A stretch of DNA of 64,000 nucleotides from Phalacrocorax aristotelis (GCF_949628215.1 NC_134286.1:1240001-1304000); one strand, 5' to 3'. Positions 40,501 to 50,900 are shown, numbered from the stretch's first letter. Made by a program: numbers and translations. Notes: generated by a model from the sequence alone, not told the origin.

Positions 40501-43500
40501 CAAAGCCTTTTCCAGCAAGGCCATTCTCACCTGATGGCTTGGTCCATCTGTGTGCCTGACCCAGGGGTGGTGGTTTTCACATGCAGATACGTGCAGTGGC
40601 CCTCAGGCCAGTGTTTCATTTTGCACCTCCCTGTACAAAACAGCCTCCAGCAGGTGCTATAGCAATGTGTACCTCCAAGACGACCATGGCATCTATACAG
40701 TGCCAAATAATATGCCAGAGTCTGGACTCAGCAATTCAGATGCTGTACTGACATAGGCGTGAAGCCCTGTGGTGACCGCAGCACAGGTGCTCTTTGTCTT
40801 TTCTGGACACACAGAAGAGACTGCAGGGACATAAGGGAGGACACATGCCATTTAAGTGCAACTGCTCTGCATCCCTCCCCAAACAGAGAGGCCGTGCTCA
40901 AAGGAGCTAGCCTGCATTACCTAGACACTAAGCCTTCACCCTCTAATCAGCCAGCACCCAAGAGGGAAAACAGCTGCAGAGGGGTTGTGGCGGGGGAGGG
41001 ATGAAGCTTGCGATAAGACCCAAGTTTAGTAAGAAAAGCCTATCTTTTGCACTAGCAATTAAATCTGGTCAGAACAATTCAGGCACCTGAAGTATCAAAA
41101 AACATCTGTGTCTCTTGCTCTTGTTGGCCTGAAACAAGAAGCTGTTGACTGGGAGGATAGTCAGGCACTTTCCAACACAAGACATACAAGTTGTTAAATA
41201 GTCCCTTGGGAATAAAACAGCAATCCTCATAGCTGAGAAAAGCCTTAGGTATGAGTCCTTTGCCTGCTGCAACAGAGATCAGTCCTGTTCCGGAGAAGGG
41301 GCAGGGCCCACGGGCTGACTGCTCACCCTCTGCCACCAGCAGCTGCAACACAGTTCTGCAGTGCTGCAAGGGAAGAGCGTGAGCAGGACAGCTTGGTGGA
41401 AGTGGGATGGGGAGGAGAAATGTATTTGTGTCATGTCTTGTTTTATCTTGTGCTTAATATGAATAAACAATGACTATATGCATCGTGAAACCAAAGCAAA
41501 GAATTAAAAACTGACCAGACTGCTCTGCATGTATATATTTAATTCAGGATTTTCTCCGAAATATACCTGACAGTGTTCTATCCTCAGACATGCACGGACT
41601 GTGGATGGAAGCTGTGGACACAGAAAATATGGCACATAAGATTGAAGCTATCAAAAGGTTCGTAAAAGCCTTTGTAGAAGCTTCTTTTGGTGGGAGAAAG
41701 GGGACCATACGGCCCTAAGCATAGATTTCATCTTCTGGGAGACTCCTGGCAATGCTCCAGGCCACAGTAGAGCTATTGCTGATTGCCAGTGTCACTGGTC
41801 AGAACATTTTCCTTTCAATGGTCTTTTATGAACATTGTTAACATTTCTGACCCCAAAAAATGTCATTAGAAAATTCTTTTCCAATGACCAGTTCAAATTA
41901 CCAGAACCAGCAAACTGAAAAAGCACAATAATTCAGCCACTGGGAGTACATCGAATGTTAGCGGAATTAGATCCTTAACAATGGTAACTTTTTTCTTATG
42001 CGCACAAAATTAAGCTGGTCACCATATTGGCAGTTAGAAGAAATAGCCCTGCCAAGATGGTGACTGAGACCTTGAAAATGGCTTTACTGCCTTGAAACTG
42101 CCGCCCTGAGCCAGAAGAGTCTATCAGGCTCCTGTGGGACATACAGCATACCAGACCTCTTCTTGTCAATGGCTCAGCTCAGTTTTCAAACCTTACCATT
42201 TGGCCTGGGCCTCCTTCCTCCGTTGTCTTTATAGCATTGTCTCCTGTGCTGCTGGCCTGGAGCTGCATCTCCTTTGGGTGATCGTTGTTTTGTTAAGGCA
42301 TTATGGACTTATACCCATGTGTTCTGGACGTAAGTCCCTTGGTCCCTCCAGCTTTGTGACCAGAGCAGGCAGGCTATACGGATGTAAAGTTCTGGCTGTC
42401 GTGTAATTTGGCAGAGGGGAGTGACACAGTCTTACTTTACTATCAAATGTGAGTGTCTCAAACTGGTTGCAAAAGGGGGCAAAAGCTTTGGGAAGCAATT
42501 TCTGATGTTTGAAGAGCAGATGTTTGTGAACAGCACTGTTTTCCTTTGCTCCCACTCCCTGAATAGTCTAGTCAACCAGCTTCCAGAGGCCAACCTCCTC
42601 TTACTCAGACACCTCTTTGGAGTCCTCCATCATATTGAACAGAATTCTGGTGTGAATCAGATGAATGCCTTTAACCTGGCTCTTTGCATAGCACCCAATA
42701 TGCTGTGGCTGCCAAGTCCCACGGGGCCTGAAGAGGAGAGCAGGTCTACAAAGAAGGTAATCTTTCATGGTTTGGGCCTTATGCTTGTCTTCCCCTTTTA
42801 CTACTTTTTATGGGCACTCTATTTTGTAGACTAAAGGAAGGCGTAGGACCAGTGACAGTGCTGGGCGAGTGGGGTCTGGGCTTTGTCCTTTCCCCTGTGC
42901 AGCTGTGCCCATGCTGGTAGGGGAATTTAGCCCCTCGCTTTATCCAGGGTGGAAAGGGCAGCTGTGGTTGCTTTACCAGATGAACTTCCTATATGGTCGA
43001 GCAAGCACAAGAAAGATGGAGCAGCTGAAATTAGACACTGCCACTTCAGCCGGGTCTTAAGCCATCTTGCGGAGACGAGGTAAGCAGTGGACATGACAGT
43101 GCATCAGAGGGGAGGAATGCTTGCTTGTAGCTTATGAGGTGTTATCAGTAGTAAGGAAAATTGTAGAACGTGCTGTACCAGGCTCACCATACCAGTTCAT
43201 GTAGCTCATTCTTGCCCCAGGTGTAGTTCATACAAACACATTGCCACGTTCTTAACAGCTTCTTGATCATAAGGTTCTGTAGAAAATGACATCATTGTCA
43301 GAGGAAAACTAACATTCTGGGACTGATTTGACTTGCTTTATGTAGCTGGCTATATTTTCATGAAACTGACGCTAAATTCATGTCTCTGCCAGGTGGCCTT
43401 GTTAGTGCAGTTCCTGATTGAAAACTCAGGAGAGATTTTTGGAGGTGACATTGCTTCCTTGTTTCAAAGACCAGACAAAAAGAAGTCCAAAAACTCAGAG

Positions 43501-45821
43501 GACTCTCTAGGTAAGTTGATGGTACTGTATCTTCCAGAAATGTTTAAAATATTTTAATAGGTAAACTCCTGATGCAAAAGACTGCTTTCCCTTCGTGTGT
43601 CTTCCAAGGAAAAGCATTAAAAAACCGTTGGTTTTGGTTTTCCCTTTGCCTGTCAGGCATAGGCAGGAAGCGAGGGCAGCCGAGGGCTGAGGTGCATCAC
43701 TTCAGCTGGGTCCCTGAGAATGGTTATCTTTCTCTGTAGCTGCTGTTCAGCCTATTCCAGCCATCACAAGAATTCAGTGTAGCCTTAGCAATGCCACGGC
43801 CCAGCATTCTTTTCTTCCAGGTCACTACTGTAAAGCTAATCCATAATGGAAAGAGATCAAGTTGTCTCTCTTAACTTTATCCTATGAGTACAGGCCAGTG
43901 GTGGCAGCTCAGGTCATCAAGGCAGAATTTTTCATATTGTTCCCAGTCCTGCTCTGGTCCCTGTGAAAATATTGGGTCATCCCTGCTTTTCCATGGACTT
44001 GATAATATTTCCCTGCCTTGGTTGTAAGGCACTATGTGGGGTTAGGAGACATAGGCAACAAATTAATTTGTGTTTTCTGCCCCAGGCATTGGCTTGGCTC
44101 AGCATGATGATTCCTCTGATGAGCTGGAATTTTCTGCTTGTGACCCAGAAGGACCAAAGCACCACCTGGCACCTGAAACAGATGCCATTTTTGACCCAAC
44201 CAGCAGCTTGTTACTCGATGAGGATCAGGAAGACTGGGACTTGTTCAGTGAGATCACAGCCTGCTACCAAAGCAAAGTCCGCAAGAACACCAGTGCAGAC
44301 AGCTATGAGCTCCTGGAAGAGGAGGGCTCCTTCTGCTCCATCGGCTCAATACGTTCACTCAGCCCAGCCAGGGACCGGTGCTCATCGGAGCCCAGCGTCT
44401 GCCTCAGCTCCCAGCTTCCTGCTCAGAGCCATGAGCCGGTGGCCCGCCAGTCCAGCTGTGATGCCACCATCATGCACAGCCATACAGACTACATCCACAG
44501 GCTCAAGCAGCTGCAGGTGGAGAGCCAGAAGTTGATTGATGAAGGCCTAAGCCCTGGGGTTAATAAGGCCAGGCAGAACTTCTGGCAGTCGCCTCAGACC
44601 AGCTCTAGGGTGAAGCTCAGCCTTCAGAAATCCAGCCTGTCCAACAGGTCCAGCTTCTCTAGCCTGTCCTCCACCACCACCTCCCCGTCTGCCTCCTCAC
44701 TCAGCTCCTTAGACAGTGCTTTCTCCTACTGCTCAGAATCATCAGCCATTAGTCCCACAGATGTCTCGTCCCTGCCATTCATGTTTGGCACATCTGCTAG
44801 GCTTCATGCTGTGTCCCCCAAGATTGCCAAGAGGCCCCCAAAAGAGTGGCACAAGTCCTTCACATCTTCTGTGCCTTTACATCTGTGTGATCTGGACCGT
44901 TTCCATGAGTATGAACTCAAAGCTGTGGAGAGCAGCCATTGCTTTGGAGAGAGCAAAAGCTTTCCGTCGGCCAGTGGCGCTGCCATGGGAAGCCCACTAA
45001 CTGACATTGACTGGGAAGGAGAGGAGAGACAGCTGAGTTGTGGAGGGGGCCCTGGCCCAGGGCTCGGGATCCAGGATTATACCAAAGAGGTTGAACAAAA
45101 CCCCGAGCTCCCAGCGGCCAGCCCAGCCAGCAAGAAATCTCCACAGATCAGCCACCCGCAGCACAGGGAGAAGGCAGTGAAGAACATTGACATCAGAAGC
45201 GGTGAAGCCTGCCCTCCAAACCAGGAAAGCCTGAAGCGTACCAAGATAACTTTTTACGTGGCCCCAAATAAAGAAACCTCTTGGGGGTCTCCAGTGGAAG
45301 AGGAAGAGGAGAGCGCCACGGCAAACACCTGCAGCAGTGACCCACCCAGCAGCCGCGAGCAAAACCTGCCCAAGAGCTTGCAGACTGTGAGAGTCCCTAT
45401 CCCCCAGACAGTTTTCTATGGGCAGAATACCCCCCTTGTCCTGCAGTCCATCTCCAGGCGCTACCACCATGAACCAATGAGCCCGTCCCCGCAGGCAGAG
45501 CACAAAGAGAGCCCCCAGAGTGCCTCCACTCCCAAGGAACTGGAGAGCAAGTCAGTGGAAATGGCGCAGGCGCCAACCCAGAGCAAGGGCTTCAACACAT
45601 TTAGCCACACCATCCGTATCATCCTCCCCGCCTCTATTCGAAACACCGTCAGGGAGTATTTCACGCACGATGACACAAAGACCTGCCCCGTGGCTGAGGC
45701 GGAAGCGGTGGAGAACGAACTCCTCCGGCACAGGACGGAGTGGTTCAGGAGCCAGCCACTGGAAGAGGTGGCCACAGAGGAGCATGATACACTGGCATTT
45801 GCGAGAGAGACATTTGTCTAG
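28500..45821 (+). CDS. ARHGAP20: ARHGAP20-family Rho GTPase-activating protein, 14 coding exons, 1,117 aa
   Basis: The joined CDS is 28500-28579, 32736-32906, 33511-33660, 35231-35272, 36027-36111, 37017-37094, 37823-37889, 38909-39097, 39556-39731, 40241-40402, 41548-41657, 42567-42756, 43393-43510 and 44086-45821. It totals 3,354 nt and all phases agree. Order of domains: PH about 48-155 (ILDERVQL...QERHLILFSDVLVIAK); Ras/Rap-associating about 160-245 (HLWVISGK...YPLIGHEHPF); RhoGAP about 330-525 with arginine finger R364 in GIFRRSAN and N481 in APNMLW; then a Ser-rich tail with one annexin-like repeat (SEPS...SSCDA...DYIHRLKQLQ). Family members hydrolyse Rho-GTP, and mammalian ARHGAP20 is stimulated by Rap1-GTP through its RA domain. 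The start ATG at 28,500 has A at -3, and human MKTLAERRRS aligns with MKPIVQRRRS. Odd points: T400 replaces the conserved Lys of 'LKDFLRNIP', and the protein ends ETFV. Human ARHGAP20 is 1,191 aa. It could be a paralogue ('ARHGAP20-like') rather than the strict orthologue. Confidence 0.93.
28580..32735 (+). other. RhoGAP intron 2
   Basis: No exon recognised. About 30.0-30.8 kb is GC-rich with long multi-frame open reading (267 codons on +), but it has no recognisable protein, no splice-phase fit and only modest CpG content. A C-rich tract lies at 31,412-31,434, and GT/AT-type simple sequence at 29,770-29,840. Confidence 0.6.
32736..32906 (+). CDS. ARHGAP20: RhoGAP gene exon 3 (PH domain, first half)
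   Basis: The acceptor is cttcctcctccag|G and the donor is CCAA|gtaaga, with phase 2 at both ends. It encodes the linker and PH strands 1-3, with GLQTQERHLILFSDVLVIAK matching GLQRQERHLFLFNDLFVVAK of human ARHGAP20. Confidence 0.93.
33511..33660 (+). CDS. ARHGAP20: RhoGAP gene exon 4 (PH domain, middle)
   Basis: The acceptor is ttgaattgcag|A and the donor is TTCAG|gtatcc, with phase 2 in and out. It encodes KSSSSLKLKKQVHLSEVWTG and then SFVIGWPTTNYVVTF. The last is diagnostic for the ARHGAP20 PH domain (human SFVLGWPTVNFVATF). Confidence 0.93.
35231..35272 (+). CDS. ARHGAP20: RhoGAP gene exon 5 (PH C-terminal helix, 42-nt exon)
   Basis: The acceptor is ttttatcttcag|C and the donor is CTGTG|gtaagt. 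The exon adds SSADVKERWLSALLW, the closing alpha helix of the PH domain with its invariant Trp (human SSPEQKDKWLSLLQ). At 42 nt it is easily missed, but its phases are required by both neighbours. Confidence 0.9.
36027..36111 (+). CDS. ARHGAP20: RhoGAP gene exon 6 (PH/RA linker)
   Basis: The acceptor is ctttgactttcag|G and the donor is TTCT|gtaagt, entering in phase 2 and leaving in phase 0. It encodes HINEVKQNEYLKNLTLQILV, then LDADNGSS, the start of the Ras-associating fold. Confidence 0.9.
37017..37094 (+). CDS. ARHGAP20: RhoGAP gene exon 7 (RA domain)
   Basis: The acceptor is ttttcctttctag|ACT and the donor is CCT|gtaagt. It is an exact 26-codon, phase 0/0 exon encoding TTAVNVSNVETAESVMKKTL and then LQLGLP, a beta strand and helix of the ubiquitin-like RA fold. 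Skipping it would keep the frame. Confidence 0.9.
37823..37889 (+). CDS. ARHGAP20: RhoGAP gene exon 8 (RA domain)
   Basis: The acceptor is cctcaaccgccag|GGC and the donor is CATTG|gtaaga; it ends in phase 1. It encodes GRTSEYHLWVISGKDDPAYP and then LI. Human has SERDYQLWVNSGKEEAPYPLIG at the same place. Confidence 0.92.
38909..39097 (+). CDS. ARHGAP20: RhoGAP gene exon 9 (end of RA domain)
   Basis: The acceptor is tttgctcaacag|GG and the donor is AGAG|gtaggg, phase 1 in and out. It encodes GHEHPFSIALNCLRDS, a polar Gln/Asn stretch, and LPKEKQCQFVLKPR, which matches LPREMQCQFILKPS of human ARHGAP20. Confidence 0.92.
39556..39731 (+). CDS. ARHGAP20: RhoGAP gene exon 10 (hinge and RhoGAP start)
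   Basis: The acceptor is tgttttctttcag|AT and the donor is ATG|gtaagg, entering in phase 1 and leaving in phase 0. It encodes a basic KRKKSLIDWALRRSTS patch, a Pro/Ser linker, and the RhoGAP lead-in FGLSLSSVCPDGILPKPIM (human FGISLPNICENDNLPKPVL). Confidence 0.93.
40241..40402 (+). CDS. ARHGAP20: RhoGAP gene exon 11 (arginine finger)
   Basis: The acceptor is gctttctcttag|GAT and the donor is ATCACG|gtatgt, phase 0/0. It carries the catalytic loop GPSTRGIFRRSAN with finger R364, then KELKEKLNSG. The last codon is ACG (T400), where the family has AAG (Lys). Confidence 0.94.
41548..41657 (+). CDS. ARHGAP20: RhoGAP gene exon 12 (RhoGAP core)
   Basis: The acceptor is tatttaattcag|GAT. The donor is AAAAG|gttcgt, which is weak, but phase 2 is required by the next exon. 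It encodes DFLRNIPDSVLSSDMHGLWM and so on; DFLRNIP is the conserved helix of the Rho-binding face and R404 is kept. Confidence 0.9.
42567..42756 (+). CDS. ARHGAP20: RhoGAP gene exon 13 (RhoGAP core)
   Basis: The acceptor is ctccctgaatag|T and the donor is AAGAAG|gtaatc, entering in phase 2 and leaving in phase 0. It encodes LVNQLPEANLLLLRHLFGVL and NQMNAFNLALCIAPNMLW, including the conserved N481 of the 'PN' motif that helps hold the nucleotide pocket. Confidence 0.94.
43393..43510 (+). CDS. ARHGAP20: RhoGAP gene exon 14 (end of RhoGAP domain)
   Basis: The acceptor is catgtctctgccag|GTG and the donor is TCTAG|gtaagt, ending in phase 1. It encodes VALLVQFLIENSGEIFGGDI and then ASLFQRP followed by a Lys-rich segment. 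Human has VSLLIQFLIENCLRIFGEEITSLF. Confidence 0.93.
44086..45821 (+). CDS. ARHGAP20: RhoGAP gene exon 15, large terminal coding exon
   Basis: The acceptor is ttttctgccccag|GC; the stop is TAG at 45,819-45,821. It encodes residues 540-1117: an acidic stretch (DEDQEDWDLF), one annexin-like repeat (CSSEPS, SSCDA, DYIHRLKQLQVESQKLIDEG), a Ser-rich block (SSLSNRSSFSSL, SLDSAFSYCSESSAISPT) that parallels human SYSSLSSPGTSPSGSS and SQDSAFSQ, an EWHKSF motif, and a final segment HTIRIILPASIRNTVREYF before the ETFV end. Human ARHGAP20 as I remember it has two annexin-like repeats and ends in TKDI, so this tail differs. Open frames on the other strand here are shadows. Confidence 0.95.
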
Positions 45822-47900
45822 GGAGATGGATGGGGAAGAACTGAACTTTTTTTTTGTGTGTGTGTGTATGTGCAGCAGAAAATATTCTGTAAGATATGGT
45901 CAGGGTGTGAAGAATCTAGCAGGCTGCATGGGGTAATAAGTGTAAAGCGACACTAATGTGTATGTAATGTTGGGGTTTAACATTCATTTTGGCGGAGGGG
46001 GGTGGTGGCGGGGTGGGTGCAGGGGGTTTGTTCTTGTTTTTTCTTTACACCCTTTTTCTACAGAAGAGACTTCACTGGCTGGGTGGCTAGCGGGCTGAAT
46101 GCCACAAGACTCTCCCTGTCCGTGAATTAGCTGACCTGTACAGGGTCTGACTCTGTTTCTTTTTAAAGTGGGAAAGGAGAAACTCTGCTTCATTTTCTCC
46201 GGTCAGCTGCTGCTAAGCGTGGCTGACTGGAGAAGTAGGACAGCTAATGCTCCATCAGAATTAGTTAAAAATCTTTTCACTTGCACAAAATCCTCCATTA
46301 TTCACTGGTCATCACCACCATTCATCCAAAGGAAGACCCTTCACCTCCATCCCAGAAAATACTTCTGCTTCTCTCTGCTCATCTTTTGTCCCCCAGCGGT
46401 CTCAGTCACGGTCTGCATTAGTTACTGTGTGAGGTTGGGTTCCAGAAACACCGGATGTGGCCCAGAGCCCAAAGCCCCACTTTTACTGGCAGACGGCATA
46501 TGTAACATTTTAACCCCGAGGTGGCTTTTTGTTCCAATTAATTGTGCGTTGATTCTCTTGTCTCATACCTCCCCAAAGCTAGCATTTAAGAGCCACAGTG
46601 CTAAAGCATTTTAGCACTATCGCTTTGGCGGGGCTATGAACATATTTCTTCTTTGGTGTCCCCTGGGAGCAGCTGGTCCTTTTAGTCCTAGTAAAACGTG
46701 ACGTTATATTTCTCTAAATGGTGGTGACATGTCAGAAGGCCCTTTCCAGTAGCAGTGTGGATGGGGCAACTAATTAAATTCTTAGTCATGCTGAGAGGGA
46801 CTTAGGTAGGATTTGGCTTTAGCATGAGGTCAAGGAGTTGTGGAAGTTGTCAAGAATGTTGTCAAGCGGATGCTGAAGCAATGCCCTATCTGGCCAGAAA
46901 GTTGCCAGACAGTCCATAAGCTGAGCCTCGCCAGGCTTCAACAGCACTGCCGCTGTGTTAGGGAAGCAGTGAGTGCCCACTCAGCATAGCGGCTGGGCCA
47001 GTGTGCGCCGGCAGGATTGTCTGGAGAAGTGCCAGGCCGGGGTGCACTAAGCAGGCTGCTTGTGGTGCCCCACTGAAGAAGTGCAGCCAGTGGACTCCTG
47101 GCGCATCCCCGTGATTCCAACAAAGCGATGGTCAGAAGCGCCATAGGCATAATGGGAGTTGCTTAGAGGGTTTGGATGCTGCCAGCTGGGCTCTAAAAAG
47201 AAGCTGAGAGCACCATGTTAGTTTGACAGGCGTTCAGAAAACAATGGGAGAAGGCTCAAAGGTTAAAAGGTTCAGGACGTTTCATTCGAAAGTTATGTGA
47301 GAGTTTTCTAAGGTGGTTTCTCTCAGAGACGCTCCTTTTACTCAGTTAGCAGTGAATGGGTAGCAGGATGACAGAAATACATGACTCCTAATGACGGAAA
47401 GGTAGTCCTTGTGGAGGAAGTGCCCCCTGCAAGTTGCTGAGTGGCTGCAAATAGCCATACCTGGAGTTGCTTGACACCTGCTGTGGTTCAGTCCTTGCAC
47501 AGAGGGGGAAGCCTCCGCTGTAAAATGATCTAGCAGGTGTCAGACGCCTCCGCTCATTTGCCAGGTGCCTGTGACAGTGCCAGGGAACTGGCCCAGCACT
47601 CCAAATTCACACCATCAAGTACCGGGTCGGGTCGGGGGGGGGGGGGAGGCCCAGAGCCCACTTTCCAAGGTGTATAGAGTTTGCTTTGTTATACCCAGGG
47701 TGTTTAACTTGCAGCTGTGGCACTGTGTGTCCCAGATCACCTTGGTGGCTCTTGTATGATGAAAGGTGTATATACTCATAATGCAACCCCACCACTCCGC
47801 CAGCATTTCCCTCACACATGAACGCTGACAAGGCATTCACAGGCTTTTTTTTGCAAAGCTACAGTTGTAACTATTTCAATAAAAGACACACAAGTTAGTT
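45822..47900 (+). other. ARHGAP20: 3' UTR of the RhoGAP gene
   Basis: No other gene or in-phase exon is seen between the stop and the first good poly(A) signal at 47,878, so about 2.06 kb is read as 3' UTR. It contains a T-run with GT repeats just after the stop (45,847-45,872) and a G-rich tract at 45,991-46,026. A further run of G at 47,636-47,647 lies near its end. The boundary is inferred from the signal only. Confidence 0.6.
47878..47883 (+). terminator. Poly(A) signal AATAAA for the RhoGAP gene
   Basis: A canonical AATAAA is followed within about 20-40 nt by a GT-rich stretch (ttagtttgtctttgtggtg), the usual layout of a cleavage site. It is the first canonical signal I see on the + strand after the stop codon. 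Confidence 0.65.
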
Positions 47901-50900
47901 TGTCTTTGTGGTGCAGTGATTGCCTTTTGTTCCCTTGCCCTGACGTCCCTCTCTGCCGTGCCTGGGTAGTGTTTGCAAACCAGTGAACTGCTGCGGAACA
48001 CGCACGTCCTACCCCAGAGCTGTGAGGCTGGCTTCGCTGGCCAGGAGCCCTCTGCCAGCAACTCAGCTCAGGCATTACGCCTATCTGTGTCTTTTCAAGA
48101 AGGTGAAACACCACTAAATATCATGAGAAAAGTCAGTCTGTGCTTGGAAGAGAGATTATTCTGTATTCTAAACATGCTAAAGGATTGTAAACTGGCTCAG
48201 TGGCTGGGCTGGTCTCAGTTCAAACAAGGGGGACCTGGACCAAAGGCAGAGTAAGAGCTCACGATTTGCGTCACCTAAAAGAATTATGAGCAAGTTTGAA
48301 AGAGATTAGTTTATAGAAACACTGGGAGAGGCGGGGCAAAAAAACCCCACATTTTTTTCCTTTTCTTGTCTTAGGCTGCCTAATATGGGCGCGTTTCCCT
48401 GGATAGTTGCTGTAACCCAGTTCTCTATTAATAATTTTTTGTAATTTAAAACAAAACAAAATCCTCCAAAATTTATCAGAAAAGAAAAAAAGCACAAACC
48501 ACTGGTCCCTTTGGGAGCGTGGGGCTGCACAGCAGAGGCAGGGTGCTACACAAGATGGAGGGAGGCCTGGCCTCCCCAAGGTCACAGGGACCTCGCTTAC
48601 CTGCTGGCCCTCTAAGGCCTGGCCATGGAAATCTGCAGCACTGTTTTCTCCACGAGCCCAGGCAATAATGCAGTTCTGAGAGTCTGACGTGCTGGAGCCC
48701 AAGAGGCTCCCCACATTTTGGCAGCCAATACTACATCCACTCAGCAGAAGTGTTCCGCTTTCTTCCAGGCTACCAAAAGACATGTAGCAAATCAGTCATA
48801 GATTTTCCTCGGACAGCAGACCGGGAAAGCTGTGCGCTGCGTCACCATCTAGCACGCTCCAAGTGCAACTGAGGAACAGGTAATGCCCCACCTCTAAACC
48901 CCCCCGCCCAGATCCTGGCCACAGCCCCCGTGGGACTGTGCCATAAAGAGAAAAAGGTCCCAGGGCTCTGCTGAACAATAATGCCAAACTGCTGCTTTTA
49001 ATCCCAGGAAACTCAAGGGCACAGATGAAAATTGTCCAAAATACAACTTCTGACTTGATTCTTGTGAGAGCACCTTGCTTTGCTATCAGTCCCCATCAGG
49101 AGACTCACAGCAGTGGGTCACCGTGCCCCTGGGGCTGTGATTCACCCATGCTCTCACAGCAGCTTGCAGATATGCCGCCAGTGCTCCCATCGGTGCAGGA
49201 GTCATGGGGAGGAGAGCTGCACAGCAGCTGCAGCCGGCAGGATAAGGATAAAGAGGAATGCTCTTTGTCTTCCTGCAAAGAAGGAAAGTGCAACTCTCTT
49301 AGCTTTGTCTTCCTTGTAAATGTATGTTTCATTCATCTTCTGTCATGTGGTGGAATCTCTGGACCAGGATTCCTGGAAAGTCCGAGGCAGACAATTACCA
49401 AACCTTCAAAAAAGGGTCCCTTTCCTCAACAGGAGAGTACCCCATCTTCACAGTGGTTGCCTCTGACACTGAGTCACACCTGCTGAGAACGTGATCGCTG
49501 ATGTCTTAGGGTGCTGCTTGATGTCATTTTCCTGGCACATATTTTATCCAACTCCTACCAAAATTCCTTTCTCAAAACACCCAAGTGGGCTGTGCCCCTT
49601 CCTGAGACGCAGAGATGTATTTGGAAGTCACCAAGCAGTCTCAAAAAAGTTCCACAGCAACCAGCTTGCTTGTAACAAGACGTACCAGATCCACAGACAG
49701 CTGGCTTTCTGCCCCAGAAAGGCCACATTTTCCCTTACTGTACAGCCCTCAGACACAACTAGGTTTCCCTTCTCTCTCCCTGCCCTTTTTCAGATAAAAA
49801 GGAGAGATTCAGTCCAAGTTGGCCTGACACATACTTGAAAGCCCTACTTGGTGCCCCACTGGACACAGTCACCCAAAACAGCCTGTCGTGTGGTTGCCAC
49901 CTCGGAAGCAAGGAGCCTTTGTAACCTGCTCCCAGTGTAGATGAGGGCCAGACAAGCCCAGCTCATTCGCCTTGAAGAGACAGTGACTCGTGCACGTCAG
50001 CCCCTTCTCATTTCTGCTTGGTGTGCATGATTCGTTCCCTTAGCCTGTGGGCTGGTAGCAATTGTGATGGAAGGGCCCAGGGCAGCTGTAGCTTATTTCA
50101 ACTATCTCAGTGCCATTTCTGACATCCTGACAGAGCCAGGGAAGCCAGTCCCCCAGGATTTATCCCCCCGCATCGTTTGCAGGTAGCTCCTTTGTGCAGA
50201 GTCCTCTCCGACATCCCGTGGCACCTTCAAGGGGCAGAAAGCCTTGTGGGCTATTTTGACTGCCTGTGTATCAAAGCAAACGGCTCGCCTTAGAAAATTT
50301 TTCTTGAAAGGTCACCCACACTCCGAAGAGGACCGTGACAATCACTCAGCCCTTTCAAGCCAGCAGCTATTCCCTCCCTCACCATCCACCAGCACGTGGC
50401 ATCATGCCTGTGTGTCGAGAACCGACATCTTTCAGCAGCAACCTGCGGTCCAGCTTCAAACCCACAAACAGGAGGGGGCTGAAAAGTGGGACTGCAAAGC
50501 TCCGGATCATCTCTGCTTTGCGAAGGGGTAGTGGTGGCATCAGGAGCAGGGAGAGACATGAAGTGCTGTAGGTGGTAGCTTTACTGCTTTCATTTAATCC
50601 ATTTTTATTCTCTTTGCTTTATTATAGTAAAGCTGGGGCAAGCTGGAGCAGAGGTAACAGGCACACCCTGGAGGGCCTTTCTGAGGTATATCTGAGGAAA
50701 GGGCTGCCCTGGAGAAGGTTTGGCCTTGCACTGGCTTATGTGACGTGCCATTCCAGAGCCTCTGAAGCCCCAGTACCACAGCGATGGTTCCAAAGCAGGG
50801 CTGGGACCCTGCAAAAATCCGCCCTGCTGCATTCACCACCTACAGCAAGTGGTTCTGGCCCACACCAGAAAATTCCCCCAGCGAGAGCCTTCTGTTAGTT

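Larger units (their letters stand above)
32907..44085 (+). other. RhoGAP introns 3-14
   Basis: The twelve introns are 32907-33510, 33661-35230, 35273-36026, 36112-37016, 37095-37822, 37890-38908, 39098-39555, 39732-40240, 40403-41547, 41658-42566, 42757-43392 and 43511-44085. All start GT and end AG. I see no other gene, RNA gene or clear transposon in them. Open frames that run past exon edges (for example 42,421-42,834) are read-through artefacts. Confidence 0.75.

Noticed and set aside
44197-45785. Long - strand frames opposite the last RhoGAP exon (168, 104 and 77 codons)
   Set aside because: They are antisense shadows of the 578-codon coding exon, whose + strand reading matches ARHGAP20 family motifs.
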